Source: Haemonchus contortus
Taxonomy: Eukaryota > Nematoda > Chromadorea > Rhabditida > Trichostrongylidae
Reading direction: 5' to 3'
Assembly: GCA_000469685.2 (NCBI GenBank)
Contig: LS997566.1
Span: 17,613,545-17,677,544 of the forward strand
Length of the DNA stretch: 64,000 nucleotides
Shown: piece after piece, positions 11,624-23,589 of the stretch
Numbering within the stretch: the stretch's first letter is position 1
Layout: each line of letters begins with the position of its first letter
Position numbers and translations under genes: made by a program
Notes under the pieces: generated by a model
The model's input: only the letters and a program-made list of their open reading frames with translations
Databases searched by the model: none
Told to the model about the DNA's origin: nothing

Positions 11624-11920
11624 TATACTATTCTTTCTACTTTTCTTTTTCTTCGGGCCAGCGTCCTCCATGTTGCGGCGCTTTTCTTTTCAAGCACAGC
11701 AATTCTATCCTCCAGTGCTTTTATTGTTTCAGCACTACTCTTTGGACGGCCCTCCTCCACTATTTTTTCCATAGCAGACTTGGGGAAGGACACTACGCCG
11801 TTTCTGGAAGAAGTTGTATTAATATTTGTTATTACCTTAACTACAAAGGACTTACATCACACGGACAACTTTAAAAAACTTGGTTGCGTCCACATAGATA
11901 ACATCCTTTTTGTCTGCCAT
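11624..11920 (-). CDS. Two-exon small coiled-coil-like protein, copy 2 (frame change in tail)
   Basis: Exon 1 runs 11920-11856 (MADKKDVIYVDATKFFKVV...). A 52-nt intron follows, and exon 2 starts at 11803. It has the same phase 2 junction and the same TTTCAG just before the ATG as its neighbour. The core matches copy 1 (KSAMEKIVEEGRPKSSAE, then IKALEDRIAVLEK). After that the frame slips. The expected KRR...ED.GPKK tail is found one frame over and would stop about 50 nt into it, whereas the existing frame runs on to 11461 into unrelated sequence. It is either a recent pseudogene, an alternative tail, or a sequencing indel in an A-rich run near 11,690. Confidence 0.65.
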
Positions 11921-12189
11921 ATCTGAAATATATCAAGTTAGCCCATTGCTAGAACCTCCATTAGCTTCAGTCGAACACGAACGGAACGAAATCAGCACAT
12001 GAGATATTGCAATGACGATACAATCAAAGCAAGCAGACTTTGTAGTAAGTAATATTGGGCACCAACGTGGCGTGAGCCCGAATAGCATGGACTCCGCCCT
12101 TATGGTTACTCCGATACCGTACAGTAATTGCGCGCTCGCTAGCATGAGCCGAAGGCGTTCTCAATCCGACAGGGCTAGCCGTATCTTCC

Positions 12190-12690
12190 TGAGAAATGCC
12201 TTACGCAATTCTGCTTGGTTTAAGTTGGGTGAGTCGCACGCGCGCAGCGTCACCAAGGCTTCCCGACGAAAGTCGAGTCTCAGGCAACTGCAGGCAGTTA
12301 CCCTCAGCCGTGCAACTCACTATCATTTCCTGACACCTCTGGTTGGCAAATGCACCCCTTTGCCATGGGGACAAGAACCGCGTATTCAGTGTGATTACCC
12401 GCCCAACGGCTTCTCTCTTCCGGCAGCGCCAAACTGCAAAGCAGCTCGGCAAGCCTTCTGAGGTCTGCCATCAGATGCTAATCAAACAGCGACGGGCAGT
12501 GTGTACAAAGGGCAGAGACGTATTCACCATGTCTTGATAAGGCATGGCTACTGGAGATCCCCCAGAGGATTAGCGGCCTCTGAGAAGACCCCTGGTTCCC
12601 CTCCCATCAATTTCTTTAAGTTTCAGCCTAGACGAAGGCCGGCCACCGTGCCTGGCCAACGGCTATAAGTTGCTCGTTATACGTACTTTA
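12190..12690 (-). pseudogene. SSU rRNA-like fragment, unit 2
   Basis: In reverse complement it contains the nearly universal SSU string at 12,491-12,506 (gacgggcagtgtgtac, one change from gacgggcggtgtgtac), followed by aaagggcagagacgtattcacc and, about 100 nt further, tttctttaagtttcagc. In normal 18S rRNA these two landmarks lie about 500 nt apart, so the 3' major domain is mostly deleted. The 5' flank (12,190-12,450), conserved with unit 3, is not recognisable SSU sequence. The copies share this unusual architecture, so it predates the array duplication. Confidence 0.7.
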
Positions 12691-12724
12691 CTCCACGGAC
12701 TGCTTTTTTGTGAGTCACGTCCAG

Positions 12725-14880
12725 CTACGTTCTAATGCATGGCTCTAGACATGTCCGAGCTCGTGCAATCGACATGTCTATACGCTCCAGATTTACAGGT
12801 TTCGAGCATCTTGGGAAACACCCGCGACGATGAACCCGACATGCATGGCACAATCGCGCAAACGAGCATTTGAAACCAACAGAATCAATCATGCCGATTC
12901 GGCGGCTTGGGCGGAGTGGGCGGTCCGAATAGCGGCGGACCGACCAATCACAGTTACACCGTTGATTCGAATAGCAGCGAACCACCCGGCTATCTAACAC
13001 GTTTGCAGTTTCGCAGAACACCAACGAAGCAAATACTGGACCACACAGATCTACACCTGACGATACCCATAGTTGTTTGTGAAACATTGGGAAAACCGAA
13101 ACAGACCGCCCAAGACGAAAATCTTTCATCCCACCTATGTATGCATAAAGTGAACACGAGCGAACGCGTCAGCATCAGCAAGAAAGGCGAAACAATGGAA
13201 ACATAGTTAGCTAGGTATTTTGGGCCCCAATGGGACGTGAGTACGGACTCCTATTCATATTAGAAGTTTTCTTTATAGAAGAAGGGAAACTAATTTTCTA
13301 CATGAAATAAGAGCCAAAGGCAACGAACCTTTTTTGCTTCTAATCAGATTTTACGCCAGCACATTTTTCGCCCTCCATGTTTTGCCACCCAATTTTGCTC
13401 TCGAGAGCTGCTACAGTGATACCTGGGAATGCCGACTTTTCTACGAGTCTCCTCATCGCTCCTCGATACCGATGCAATACAATACTGAAAGAGGATGGTT
13501 AGCTCACAGTCAGCTTAATTTTATTTGGACTTACATCATACTTACCATTCTGATGAATTGTGCGAGGTCAATTTGCAGACACTTCGCCTCCAAGTTCGAC
13601 TAGGCTCATCTGAAGTAAGGAAGACTGTTAGTTCCTTGTGAATTAAAAGCCACAGTTGGGGGTAAACTACAGTATAAGGGACTCGATAATGAAGCTGCAA
13701 TCAGATGCTACACAGATGAGAGCCAACCAAAACAAACATGTCAGGCGGTGGTAAAATTTTTGCATGATACAGGCATAACATCATTCTTGAGAAAGTAGTG
13801 TAAGGGCTTTTGATGAGAGTAAATTCGAAAGAAGTCGTACATTGTGGACGTTCAAAACACGGATTGAAATGTATTGAAGAAGCATTGCATGAGAACCGAT
13901 CAGTATTCAGTGTAAATCACTGAACAATGGTAAGTATAAAAGTATAAAAATGTAACAGAGGGAAAGGCGCTTTTGACTTTGAATTCAGGCGCCAAAGTGC
14001 AGGGTGGGCGTCCGCGTAGTAATGGCGCTTAAATCGTTTTCATCGAATGAGTTATTACAGTTTTTTCCCAAGTCCAAGGAAAAGAGGAGCACCGGATAGG
14101 AGGGACGCTCGTCGAGTAAGAGTTGCAGTCTTATAAATAAAGAAGCGGAGAGAAGGCGCATTTTTAAATGCTCAAAATTGCGGCAGCAGACATCGATCGG
14201 TAAGATATCGATCGATGACCGGCGCCGCCGAAAGATTCACTCCGCCCTTCCACCAGCGTCTACCGCTCGTAGCCCTCCCTTCCCAGATTCGATCATAAGG
14301 CGAGGAGTATGAATGTTGCTTGGAACGTAAGATTTGTCGACAATTATCCATCCGTTAGATAGACAATTCAACTCTTCAAATAAATCGGCAGCAGTTAGAG
14401 ATAGAGGGAATCTCATCAATTCGTTCATGTGGGTCAGTTTTTATGTATACCCTCCACTCCGGTAAGATATCAATCGACGAGCAGCGCTGGCTTGAAAGGC
14501 TTCCGCCGGCCTTCCATCAGCGTCTACCGCTCGTGACCCTCCCAACACCAAATTTAGTCATAAGGCGAGGAGAATGAAGGTTACCTATGATGTATCATTT
14601 GTTCCCGATTGCCCATCCCTTCAATAAATTCAACCCTTCAAGTAAAATGGCAGCAGTTACGGAGAGTGGAAATCTCGTAAATTCATTCATGTGAGCCAGT
14701 TTTTATGTTTGCCCTCCACTACACATCCCACTTGGCCGTTCCCCGCTGCTTAGCAGCTAGGGTGTTTCTCTACGACCACAGTTAGTCATAGATCCGACCT
14801 CTGATACTATTTTATTTAACTTCAGCGCATGAAAAGAAATAGGAGCACTGCCCCTAGCTGGGCTGCATCGCGTACTAGCA
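12725..14880. other. Spacer of array unit 2
   Basis: This is homologous to 290-2,140 and 24,050-25,675. It holds the low-confidence frame 12,907-13,206 and a minus-strand frame 14,428-14,237 (MNELMRFPLSLTAADLFE...). The minus-strand frame is nearly identical at 25,667-25,476 in unit 3 but diverged in unit 1. Near 14,460 the sequence jumps from the unit-3-like version of this block to a second version matching unit 1 (14,462-14,830), so the block is present twice. No gene with introns or domains is evident. Confidence 0.6.
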
Positions 14881-14933
14881 GGTAGAATCTTGCCTATCCT
14901 GTATCGTGATTGCATGCTATCTATTTCTGTTGC

Positions 14934-17900
14934 CTATATGTCATTATTAGACATGTGGCATTTTATTATTCTATTGGTCCCTTGTACAGCACACTTTTGC
15001 ATTCTTTCAATGACTGCTTTATCACCCTCCGGTAATTTGAGCAATCTGACGTACCGTCGCAAGTCGGGTGAGCATTCGCCACTCGTTCCTATAACCATCG
15101 GCACGACCTCTACTCTCATTCTGTGCTGCGCCTGTAGTGCTGCCTTCAGATTTGGTCCGGGATAGAAATCCTCGGGGTCCGTGTCTTCCTGCAAGCAACT
15201 ATTCAGAGCGTACTTTTGGACCATTTTCTTTTCCTGTTGAGAGATTCTTGTGAACCAAGAGACCGAGATCTCTATGATCCATATGATTCTCTCTTCCAGG
15301 TCTCTGACTAATATATCAGGTCTATCGTGCCGCAAGCTCTCACTCGTCAGTATTCGGTCATTCCAGTGTATCAACACCTGATCTTCCTCCACTACATGTG
15401 GTTCGTGGGTGTTTGTCACTCTGGAACTCATATTATATTTCTTTTTCAACGAGTGATAGATCACCCTGGCTACATCATCATGTCTTTCCAACATGAGATT
15501 TGTACGCCAGTGGTTGCATGCAGACACTATGTGTTCGGCCGTTTCCTTGGCTGGGCATCGCATTCGGCACAGCTGATCGCCGTTTGGCCATATTGATTGG
15601 CCTGATGCACTGCCTTTGGTCGGCAACGAACCTTCTTGTGCAGCCCAAGCGTTTCGTAGCACCGTCGAAGGCACCCATCCAGTCTGCGACCACAGGAACG
15701 AATCCTTGTGACAGACGTATGCGAGTCCGGTGTTTTCATTGCTACTTAGCACTCGACCCGCTACCTGTCTCTGCAACCATTCATGCATCCGTGTATTCGA
15801 TCATCGTTCGTGAACGAGGGTCGAAATTGCATGTGCAGCACTTGTGGCTGTCACGTAAATTTTGTTCCTCACACAAATGGAAGACTGAGCAGGGCGAGTT
15901 ATCTCATTCTCCAATCTGTTCTCTGCTATGACAGGAAGGAAGTCAGAGATAAGTGATCGCTTGTTGCTGCTTTTTAAGCTTTCGCATAGATGGTAGGGTA
16001 CCTGGAAGTCTGGATGAGATGCGAGATAGCACCGTGTATATACAATGGTGTGCTCCATCTCTTCCTCCGCAGACTTCAATCCCAGTCCCCCTTGTTCTTT
16101 ATTGACATACAATCTTGCCACGCAGCTGTGTCCGAATCGCATATGCGTTTCTGCCAGCAACTTGCGTATGGCTTCATCAAACTCTCTAACCTGCTTTCTC
16201 ATTGTGCAAAATCTTCCGTTTCCGTAGATAATGCACGAGATCGCATACTTGAGCTTTGGAATCACGATCAGGTTATACCCATTGACCTTTTGGCGAACCG
16301 CAAGAACGCTGAGCATAATCCTTCTCGCCGTAGCCATTGCGTTCGTTCTAACTCGTGACCACAGTTGATCCCAGCTAATTAGAGAAGTTTGTTCTGCTCC
16401 CAAATATTTGTAGAGCGAGTTTGACCCCAGTACAGGTATGTCATCCATACTAGGTGTCATTTCATTCGGGCGGGGCTGGTTCAGCGAATTCACAGCGCAC
16501 TTGCTGGGATTCAACCGAAGTCCTAGCTCACCTGCCACTTTTTGTATGCCTTCTTTGGCTTTGACTATATCATCCCAACTAGGTGACTAAACCTTCAGAT
16601 CATCCATATAGAAAATATGGTTGATAGAAAGAGGTTCGCATGTTAGTGTTAGGGCTCCTGTAGATGTATGGTGCGGGCTAACGTTATTGCGCAGCCACGA
16701 CGATATAGGAGCAATCGCCATGCAGAAGAGAAGTGGACTTAAGGTATCGCCTTGCATCACACCCCTCTTAACCTCTAAAGGTTCACTTTTGACCAGCTTT
16801 CCGTTCTGATATCCACAATACCGGACACTTTGCTTCGTCAAGATCACTGATAGTAACCTCCTCGTAAGAGATGGCACTCCAGCTTTCTTCAAAATCTATT
16901 TAATAGCGCCGTGGGATACAGAATCGAACGCTTTCGTCATATCCAACCATAAGGTATGTAGCGTATTTTTGCGCCTTAAGGTGTCTTTACAGATTGTCTG
17001 ATCCAGTATGTGCGCGTGAGTGCAACCCCAGACTCCCTTGCGCAGGGCGACTTGCTCCCGGGGGAGCACGTCTCTTCCACTTTGTAGGATCTGCTGTGCA
17101 ATCATAGCTGTCAGCACTTTATAGCATGTGTTCAAACATGCTATGGGTCGGAAATCTCCTGGGCCACGGGCCTCAGAGTTCCCTTTTGGAATCAGAACAA
17201 TTTTTCCTCTACATACCCAATTTGGGATTATTCTATGTGGCTTGCATAATGCTTCTAGGCACCACGCTTTTAGCCTTTCTTTGGCTTCTGGCAGCTTTTT
17301 CCACCAGAACCCTTGTATTCCGTCAGGACCTGTAGCTTTCCAGGGCTTGATCTTGGAGAAGATCTTCGCCCATGTTTCGCCGCTCAGGTCTCCAACATCC
17401 CTGCTATCCGTTTGTTGTTCACGAGCCCACTCGTTCAAAGCATCTGAAGGATGGAAGGGTTGCGTTTCGCCAATAATGGCTTCCCAGTGCTCACGCACTT
17501 CTGCAACCGGAACGTCAGATTCCTTTTCCCGAGGTTCTCTTGCGACAGCCGGGTATCCCCGCTGCCGCTCTCGTAAACGCCGCAAGGCTTGCTGTTTGGT
17601 CTCTACATCAGAAGTTACGATCTTCAGCTCATCCTTGAATCTAATCAGGAGTCGCTGAACCTGTGCGGTCGTCGTAACTCTGTGTAGTTTAGCAATTTCG
17701 TACTGCTTAGTTGGCGCACCTCTATTGCCTGTAGACCTTGATTGGAGTTCATGCGAGACTATAGAGATGGTTCGTATCAACGAGTTTCTCAACGCCTTCG
17801 CTTCCCTCAGTTTTTGGTATTTCTTACCCGCTTTTTCGGCAGCATCATCCAGCGTTCAATGCTGTGAGAGTACGCTTGTTGGTGGAGTTTCTGCGCCCCA

Positions 17901-20872
17901 GCTTTTCCCTAAAGATTTGATTACCGAGTTGCAGAACGCCGTCAGGAATTTCTTCCCTAGGCCTCCTTATTGGCTGTCTGTCTTTTGAATCAATTGCCAT
18001 TCTGTAATAGCGATTGAAACGTTCCCTTAATCTTTGTTGGAGAGTCTCAGTCGAATCACCCGCTTCCGAGCCATCGCTGAGACTAGTATGTTCTTGATTG
18101 ACCAGGGTGACAGGTTCGCCAATGTTTGATTCAGCGGGTTGCTCCTCATCTTCGTGCTCGTTATTAGATGCTTCCGAGCGAGAAGCTTCATTTCGATCTG
18201 TGAGTCCAGCGATTGTTGCGTACGCGGCCTTCAAAGCACTGAGAGTTCTTCTAGGATCATTCTCCATTCGTGAGCAGTCCCAGGTACTTCTGAGATCCGC
18301 CCATCGGATACGACCGTCCGGGTCTCGGTGTCTTTCAACCATAAACGCTAGTTTTGCTAGCTCATTAGTTGTCCAGATGACATCTTTAGTGCGCTGCACC
18401 CTACGGTTCTGGGGGTCATCCCCGTTTTCCCTTATAGGTGAGCGTCGGCTCTGCAGAGATTGTTGAGGAAAAATTGGTATAACCGCTCCCCTTTCTTGTT
18501 GAATCTCGAGAGCTTCAGTCCAGTTTCGCGTAAGCAAAACATCATCTGAGCTCAGATGTACTAATTCAACAGCGTCTCTACGTCGCCTAGATGTTCTTCT
18601 GGTTCGTCTACGGGAACGTGTTCGACTTTCCATAGTTACTGGATCATCGTTTGGCTGAGGTTCGCGAGTCCCATCGAGAGGCAACTCTTGCGAGTTGCCC
18701 TCAGGACTCTGATTTTCTATTTCAGCCGTTCCCTCTGACGATTCTATATTATACTGTAAGCTTGCTACTTCTCCAAAGACCTGGTGACCGGGGTTTTCTT
18801 CCCCTCCGTCCTGCTGGCTCTCGAGAACCGTAATTTCGCTGCCTTGTTGGGGGCAGCTATTACGGCTCGGTGTTCTACGCTCAGCTGGGTCTTCAGAGGC
18901 CGCTATGCTTTCAGCTCGCTCTGTTCGTTCGGCGAGCTTCGCATATGCAGCTTGTAGAGCTTTAACAGTTCTTTTGGGGTCTTGTGTGTTTCGCGAGCTT
19001 TCCCAGGCAGAGCCCAGTTCAACCCACTGCACACCCCCTTTGGCTGTCTGTCCTGTGTCTTTCGACCAGGTTCGCCAGTCTACCCAATTCACTTTCAGTC
19101 CAAACATTTCGCTTCCTCCGAGGGAGCGTTTCGATCGACGGAGATTGTAGTTCCGCCTCCTTGAAGACGGGCTCCTCGACTAGACGTTGCTCTCAAGTCA
19201 AATGGACTTCTAGTTTCTTGGGCCGGTGGGCTCCTTGCGTCACTGACGGGTTGTCGACGAGAAACCTCGTTTCCGAGGTCTTCATTTTGCTGACTTACGT
19301 GAGCTCCCGTTTGACTGTCCGCTTGCGGACAGCTTTGAGTGCTCGGTATTCCAAGGTCAGCTAACCCATCAGAGTCTGCGGTATGGTCAGTCTGCCTAAT
19401 TCTCTTAGACAGTTTCGCATACGCAGCTTTCAGAGCCGACACCGTTCTTTTGGGGTCCTGTGTGCTTCTGAGGCTTTCCCAGGCGGAGCCCAGTTCAGCC
19501 CATTGCACACCCCCCTTGGCTGTCCTGTGTCTCTCGACCAGGTTCGCCAGTCTACCCAGTTCACATTCAGTCCAACCATTGCGATTCCTCTGAGGGAGCG
19601 CTTCAATTGGCTGAGATTCGGGAGTCTCGGTAGTTCCGCCTCCCTGAGGGCGGTCTCCTCGACTAGATATTATTCTCAAGCCTAGTGGACTTTCAGTTCC
19701 CTGAGTCGGTGAGCTCCTACCATCACTGATGGATTGTGGACGAGAAACCTTGTTTCCGAGGTCCTCATTTTGCTGATTCGCGTGAGCTTCCCTTGGTTTG
19801 CCCACTTGTGGACAGCTTGGGATGCTCGAGGTTCTAAGATCAGCTAATCCATCAGAGTCTGCACTATGGTTGGCCTGCCTAATTTGCTTAGACAGTTTCG
19901 CATAGGCAGCTTTCAGAGCTGACACCGTACTTTTGGGGTCTTGTGTGCTTCGCAGGCTTTCCCAGGCGGAGCCCAGTTCAGCCCATTGCACACCCCCGTT
20001 GGCTGTCCTGTGTCTTTCGAACAGGTTCGCCAGTTTACCAAGCTCGCTTTCACTCCAGGTGGCGCGCTTCCCCTTGGGGAGCGCTGATTCGTGAGCGCTG
20101 CTCGCACTCGTTGTTTCATTAGTGCCACTTGTGGAAGCGATGAGTGTCTGTTGGGTCGTAGTGATGCCATCGCTCATTGCTGAGTCGTAGGCATGGTTAG
20201 TATTCATTTGACTTGTAGTCACTCTGCTTGGTCGACGGTCCTCCAAGCTAAGATCGTTCGGGTTTTCCACAACGCGTTCCATGCTGTGCACTTCTGCACG
20301 TTGAGTACTCACCCCAGATGTTCTGGTGGAGGTCTTAATAAACCTCCGATAAGCTGCTCGAAGGGACTCCACCGTTCTTATTGGGTCGTCGTGCGTGGCA
20401 CTGGAAGAGAACTCTCGCTCCAAAACGGCCCACTGCACGCGACCTTGGCTGTCCTGTGCCTTTCGGCCAGGTTCGCCAATTTTTCCAATTCTTGCGTTGA
20501 CCAGGCTACGGTCTTACTCCGATCGAGTTCTTGGCTTTGAGCGCTAGGCTCGTTCAGCCTTGTAGAACTGCTCCTGGAAATAAAATCTTGCTCTGACCAG
20601 GGATCGGCCTTTTGGCTGGGGTCTCCGGGTCTTTCCAGCGCTTGAGATCCTGACCTGGAATTATTAGAAATAGAAAAAGAAAAAGAAAAATTTAAAAAAG
20701 CGCCCTGAAGAGAGCGCGGGGGCCCAACCTGGTCCTGGGGACCAGAGAAGGGGAGTAGGGGACCGAGTTCTCTGTTTCGATTTTTCGTAGCGTGGGTTCG
20801 TTTTACAGATGCAGGGGTGCCAGCCCGACATCCAACCATCCTCCTTTCACAGCTGGGCTTTGGACCAGCCAA
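14934..20872 (-). pseudogene. R2/R4-type non-LTR retrotransposon, copy B with five Myb-like modules (broken)
   Basis: On the minus strand there are five Myb/SANT-like modules of about 60 residues (about 20,510-20,330; 20,063-19,885; 19,585-19,400; 19,090-18,910; 18,380-18,205). The consensus is W.E.ELG+LANL.ERHRT...G.QWAELGSAW, then a KRTVSALKAAYAKL helix. The RT follows: GPDGIQGFWW, the DMTKAFD motif, and YMDD near 16,600-16,611. Then come a thumb region (16538-15801) and an intact C-terminal part (15788-14934) with the CCHC motif CRMRCPAKETAEHIVSAC and the endonuclease motif RPDILVRDLEERIIWIIEI. R2-group proteins usually carry zinc fingers plus a single Myb, so tandem Myb modules without a visible zinc finger are unusual. 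Frameshifts near 20,440, 19,100, 17,820 and 15,800, a TAG at about 16,893 and a stop just after YMDDLKV make it inactive. Confidence 0.92.
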
Positions 20873-20879
20873 GGCGGAG

Positions 20880-21472
20880 TTTTTTATTTATGTTACCTCC
20901 ATAGGCCGCACTTCTCGTAGAAGTTCCTCAGACTGCGCAATTACAGCTCATCCGACCCTGAAGTGTAACTGAGCTCCGAGACATAATCGATCTACATCTC
21001 TCAGCTCTTTTGCTACTTGAAATCGTTTCCACTTTTGAGGTCTAACTCACTTAGTCGATGCCAAGCTTCCACTCAATCCACTTTCGTCCTTACGGAACAC
21101 AGACCACAAGAGGGCCCTCTAGGGACCATTGTGTGTACCCTTGGATACAGGTACCTCGTTAACTGTGCTGTCTTGAGTTTCACCCGACACTCCAACACAC
21201 ATGTGTATGACGTGTTCACGTCGAACAAGCCGAGCGTGAACGGTTCCCATGGCTGCCCCATCGCTTGCGAAGAAGCTTTGCGGGGACTTACGGCAACCTG
21301 TCATGTACATGATGTCGAAGTCGCTATGTGAGGTTAGAGCGACGTTGAGAGCGCGGAATCTTGGACGTTTTCACGTTCAGTTCCTGATATTCATACTCAA
21401 TCGTCATACCTCAGCGGTTTTCCCCCTTAGGTCGTCTTCGGACCTTTATCTGTCTATTCTTAGTGGTGTCAT
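20880..21472. other. Leader between retrotransposon and satellite, unit 2
   Basis: This is almost identical to 7,200-7,805. It carries the same overlapping short frames, and no gene is supported. High identity here, compared with clear divergence of the 3' spacers, points to recent duplication or gene conversion in this part of the unit. Confidence 0.5.
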
Positions 21473-22345
21473 CACTACCTAAGGGGTATGCCAGGAAATT
21501 AATTTTTCCATTGACAAAAATGGCCCAACCAGGACACACGTCCCAGCTGGGCCAAACCATCATAGGTTTGTGATAGTCAAGAGCTTGTGTTGGTTTTCGC
21601 AGATCTCGACAAAGTCAGATCCGATGATGTTCGACCAACTATGCTCTTAGATACAGCGGGTCATCTGTGAGCGTCTACTAGACTTCGTAAGCACAGCGTG
21701 CAACTGCGCTTGATGTTCGCGCCTAGTGATCGCTCTTGACGATCCTCGCTTTTACCGCTAAGTTATACTAACCGTACGTACAGATGGTATGTCGTAGAAT
21801 CGAAATTCCCACTGACAAAAATGCCAAGTCCATCTGGGACGGTTTGTTGTATAGGTCAATAGAGCTGGATCTCGTAAGCCTTTATATATTAGGCTTGTTA
21901 TTCCAATCACAGCAATAGACCTTGTCTGTTTTGTCTTAGCGGCACCATCACTACCTAAGGGGTATGCCAGGGAATCGATATTCCCGTTGACAAAAATGGC
22001 CCAACCAGGACGTACGTCCCAGCTGGGCCAAACCACCATAGGTTTGTGATAGTCAAGAGCTTGTGTTGGTTTTCGCAGATCTCGACAATGTCAGATCTGA
22101 AGACGTTCGGCCAACTGTGCTCTTAGATACAGCGGGTCATCTGTGAGCGTCTACTAGACTTCGTAAGCACAGCGTGCAACTGCGCTTGATGTTCGCGCCT
22201 AGTGATCGATCTTGACGATCCTCGCTTATACCGCTAAGTTGTATTAACCGTACATACAGATGGCTTGTCGTGGAATCGAAATTCCCGCTGACGAAAATGG
22301 CCCGACTAGAACCGAGGTTCCAGGCGGGCCAAATCCATCTGAGAC
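21473..22345. repeat. Dimeric hairpin satellite, unit 2 (two periods)
   Basis: These are the same repeats as 7,806-10,740 but with only two periods (starts near 21,476 and 21,951). The first B half-unit lacks its hairpin (about 21,820), as in unit 1 near 8,160. The lower copy number explains part of the difference in unit length (about 11.4 against 12.4 kb). Confidence 0.85.
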
Positions 22346-22749
22346 GGTATGTTCAACAGGTCAGACTTGGTAGGTCCCACTACCTTGGTGCACACAAGGC
22401 GCGTTATCTAGACTTGTCTGCCTGCATTCTCACGTAGGGTTGCTTAGCAGTCTTCTAGGACGTGTCCCATGACGGTGTGATCAGATACGTAGTTGTCGTG
22501 TACCGGTCACGGGCAACCGTGTTTCCGGTAGTTATTCATTCCTACGTCTGTCAGCTACTCGCTATTGACTACTTCGCAATCCCGGACTAGCGCATAGATC
22601 AGCTGTGGTTGCCGCTCCCGGTAGTCTAGTTCAAGACTTACCAGAGATGCTGAACAGCCTAGCATGTCTAGCCCCAGACGGGCCCCACTTTAGTTAGCTT
22701 TTGCTGTGTTTGGTTTATAAAAAAATAAAAATAAGATTTAAAAAATATG

Positions 22750-22781
22750 CCCCAAGGAGACTACCCACGGTCTCCAAGGGG
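22750..22781. repeat. Hairpin 3' of the small gene, unit 2
   Basis: The outer stem is CCCC/GGGG, with AA/AA internal loops and an inner stem GGAGACT/GGTCTCC. It is the counterpart of the hairpin at 11,139-11,170 and sits about 55 nt past the end of the small gene. Confidence 0.7.
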
Positions 22782-22835
22782 CTGCGGCCTAAACCGCTTA
22801 TAAACCATAAACAACAGCTATTAACTAACGTTTAT

Positions 22836-23155
22836 TTATTTATTTTCATTAACAATTTTAGCCTTTTTAGATTTTTTAGGTTTACTATCCTCCACACTGG
22901 ACCGCTTCTGACCCACCAATTGAGCGACTCGTGCTTCCAAGGCGGCAATTGTCGCAGCCGCCCCTTTCGGCGCGTTGTCCTCTATGAGCTTGGTTATTGC
23001 TCGACGGGAGAAGGAAACCTGTAAATTTCTGAAAGAAGGTATTAGTAACTATATTAATCTTTGCTAGAGTTGTGAACTTACATGACGCGCACGACTTTGA
23101 AAAAGCGTGTGGCATCGATGTAGACCACATCCTTCTGTGACTCACTCGAGTTCAT
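22836..23155 (-). CDS. Two-exon small coiled-coil-like protein, copy 3
   Basis: Exon 1 runs 23155-23082 (MNSSESQKDVVYIDATRFF...), followed by a 53-nt intron with GTAAGT and TTTCAG ends in phase 2. Exon 2 runs 23028-22836. The protein has about 88 residues: the shared N-terminal block VVYIDATRFFKVVRV, an alanine-rich helical part APKGAAATIAALEARVAQL, and a basic tail DSKPKKSKKAKIVNENK. TTTCAG abuts the ATG exactly, a typical trans-splice acceptor position. AATAAA overlaps the stop. It is diverged in sequence from the two copies at 11.2-11.9 kb yet keeps frame and intron, which suggests selection. Function unknown; the basic tail could bind nucleic acid (inference). Confidence 0.8.
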
Positions 23156-23589
23156 CTGAAATATGTCAAGTTAGCTCGTTGCTGTAGCGCCCGGATACCT
23201 CAGATTAATACGCGAAAGCATATCAACTTCAGAATCACGGAATGCAACGCGACATAGACAGACAGTTAGAGATATAGTCACGATTAGCAAAGAGACTAGA
23301 TGCACCTTGGAGGTCTCCGGCTAAATAGAGATCCTCCTTGGTTATATGACACTACCACGATCGGATTCTCGCATAGGCTCACACCCTCTTAGAGGGAGCT
23401 TGCCTGTTCGATCTGGCTTTGTCGGTTCGAGGCGCTACCATTCGGACCTGAGCCTCGGCTCAAAGCTCAGGCTTCGTGGTACCCTCGGGACATTACAGTG
23501 GTCGTGAGTTAGCACTAGCATGAACTGACGTGGTCTCCTTTCATTAGGGATTACCCTAACTTCGAGAGGCCACTTACACAACCCCGCAC
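23156..23589. other. Spacer between small gene and SSU-like fragment, unit 3 side
   Basis: No gene is seen. There is a hairpin with CCTGAGC/GCTCAGG arms at 23,447-23,471. Sequence just upstream of the small gene (minus sense) resembles that before copies 1 and 2, with a 'gctaactt' stretch ahead of the acceptor. Confidence 0.4.

Noticed and set aside
23330..23480. tRNA gene (a 'ggttcgag' box is present)
   Set aside because: I could not form the D and anticodon arms in the right positions.
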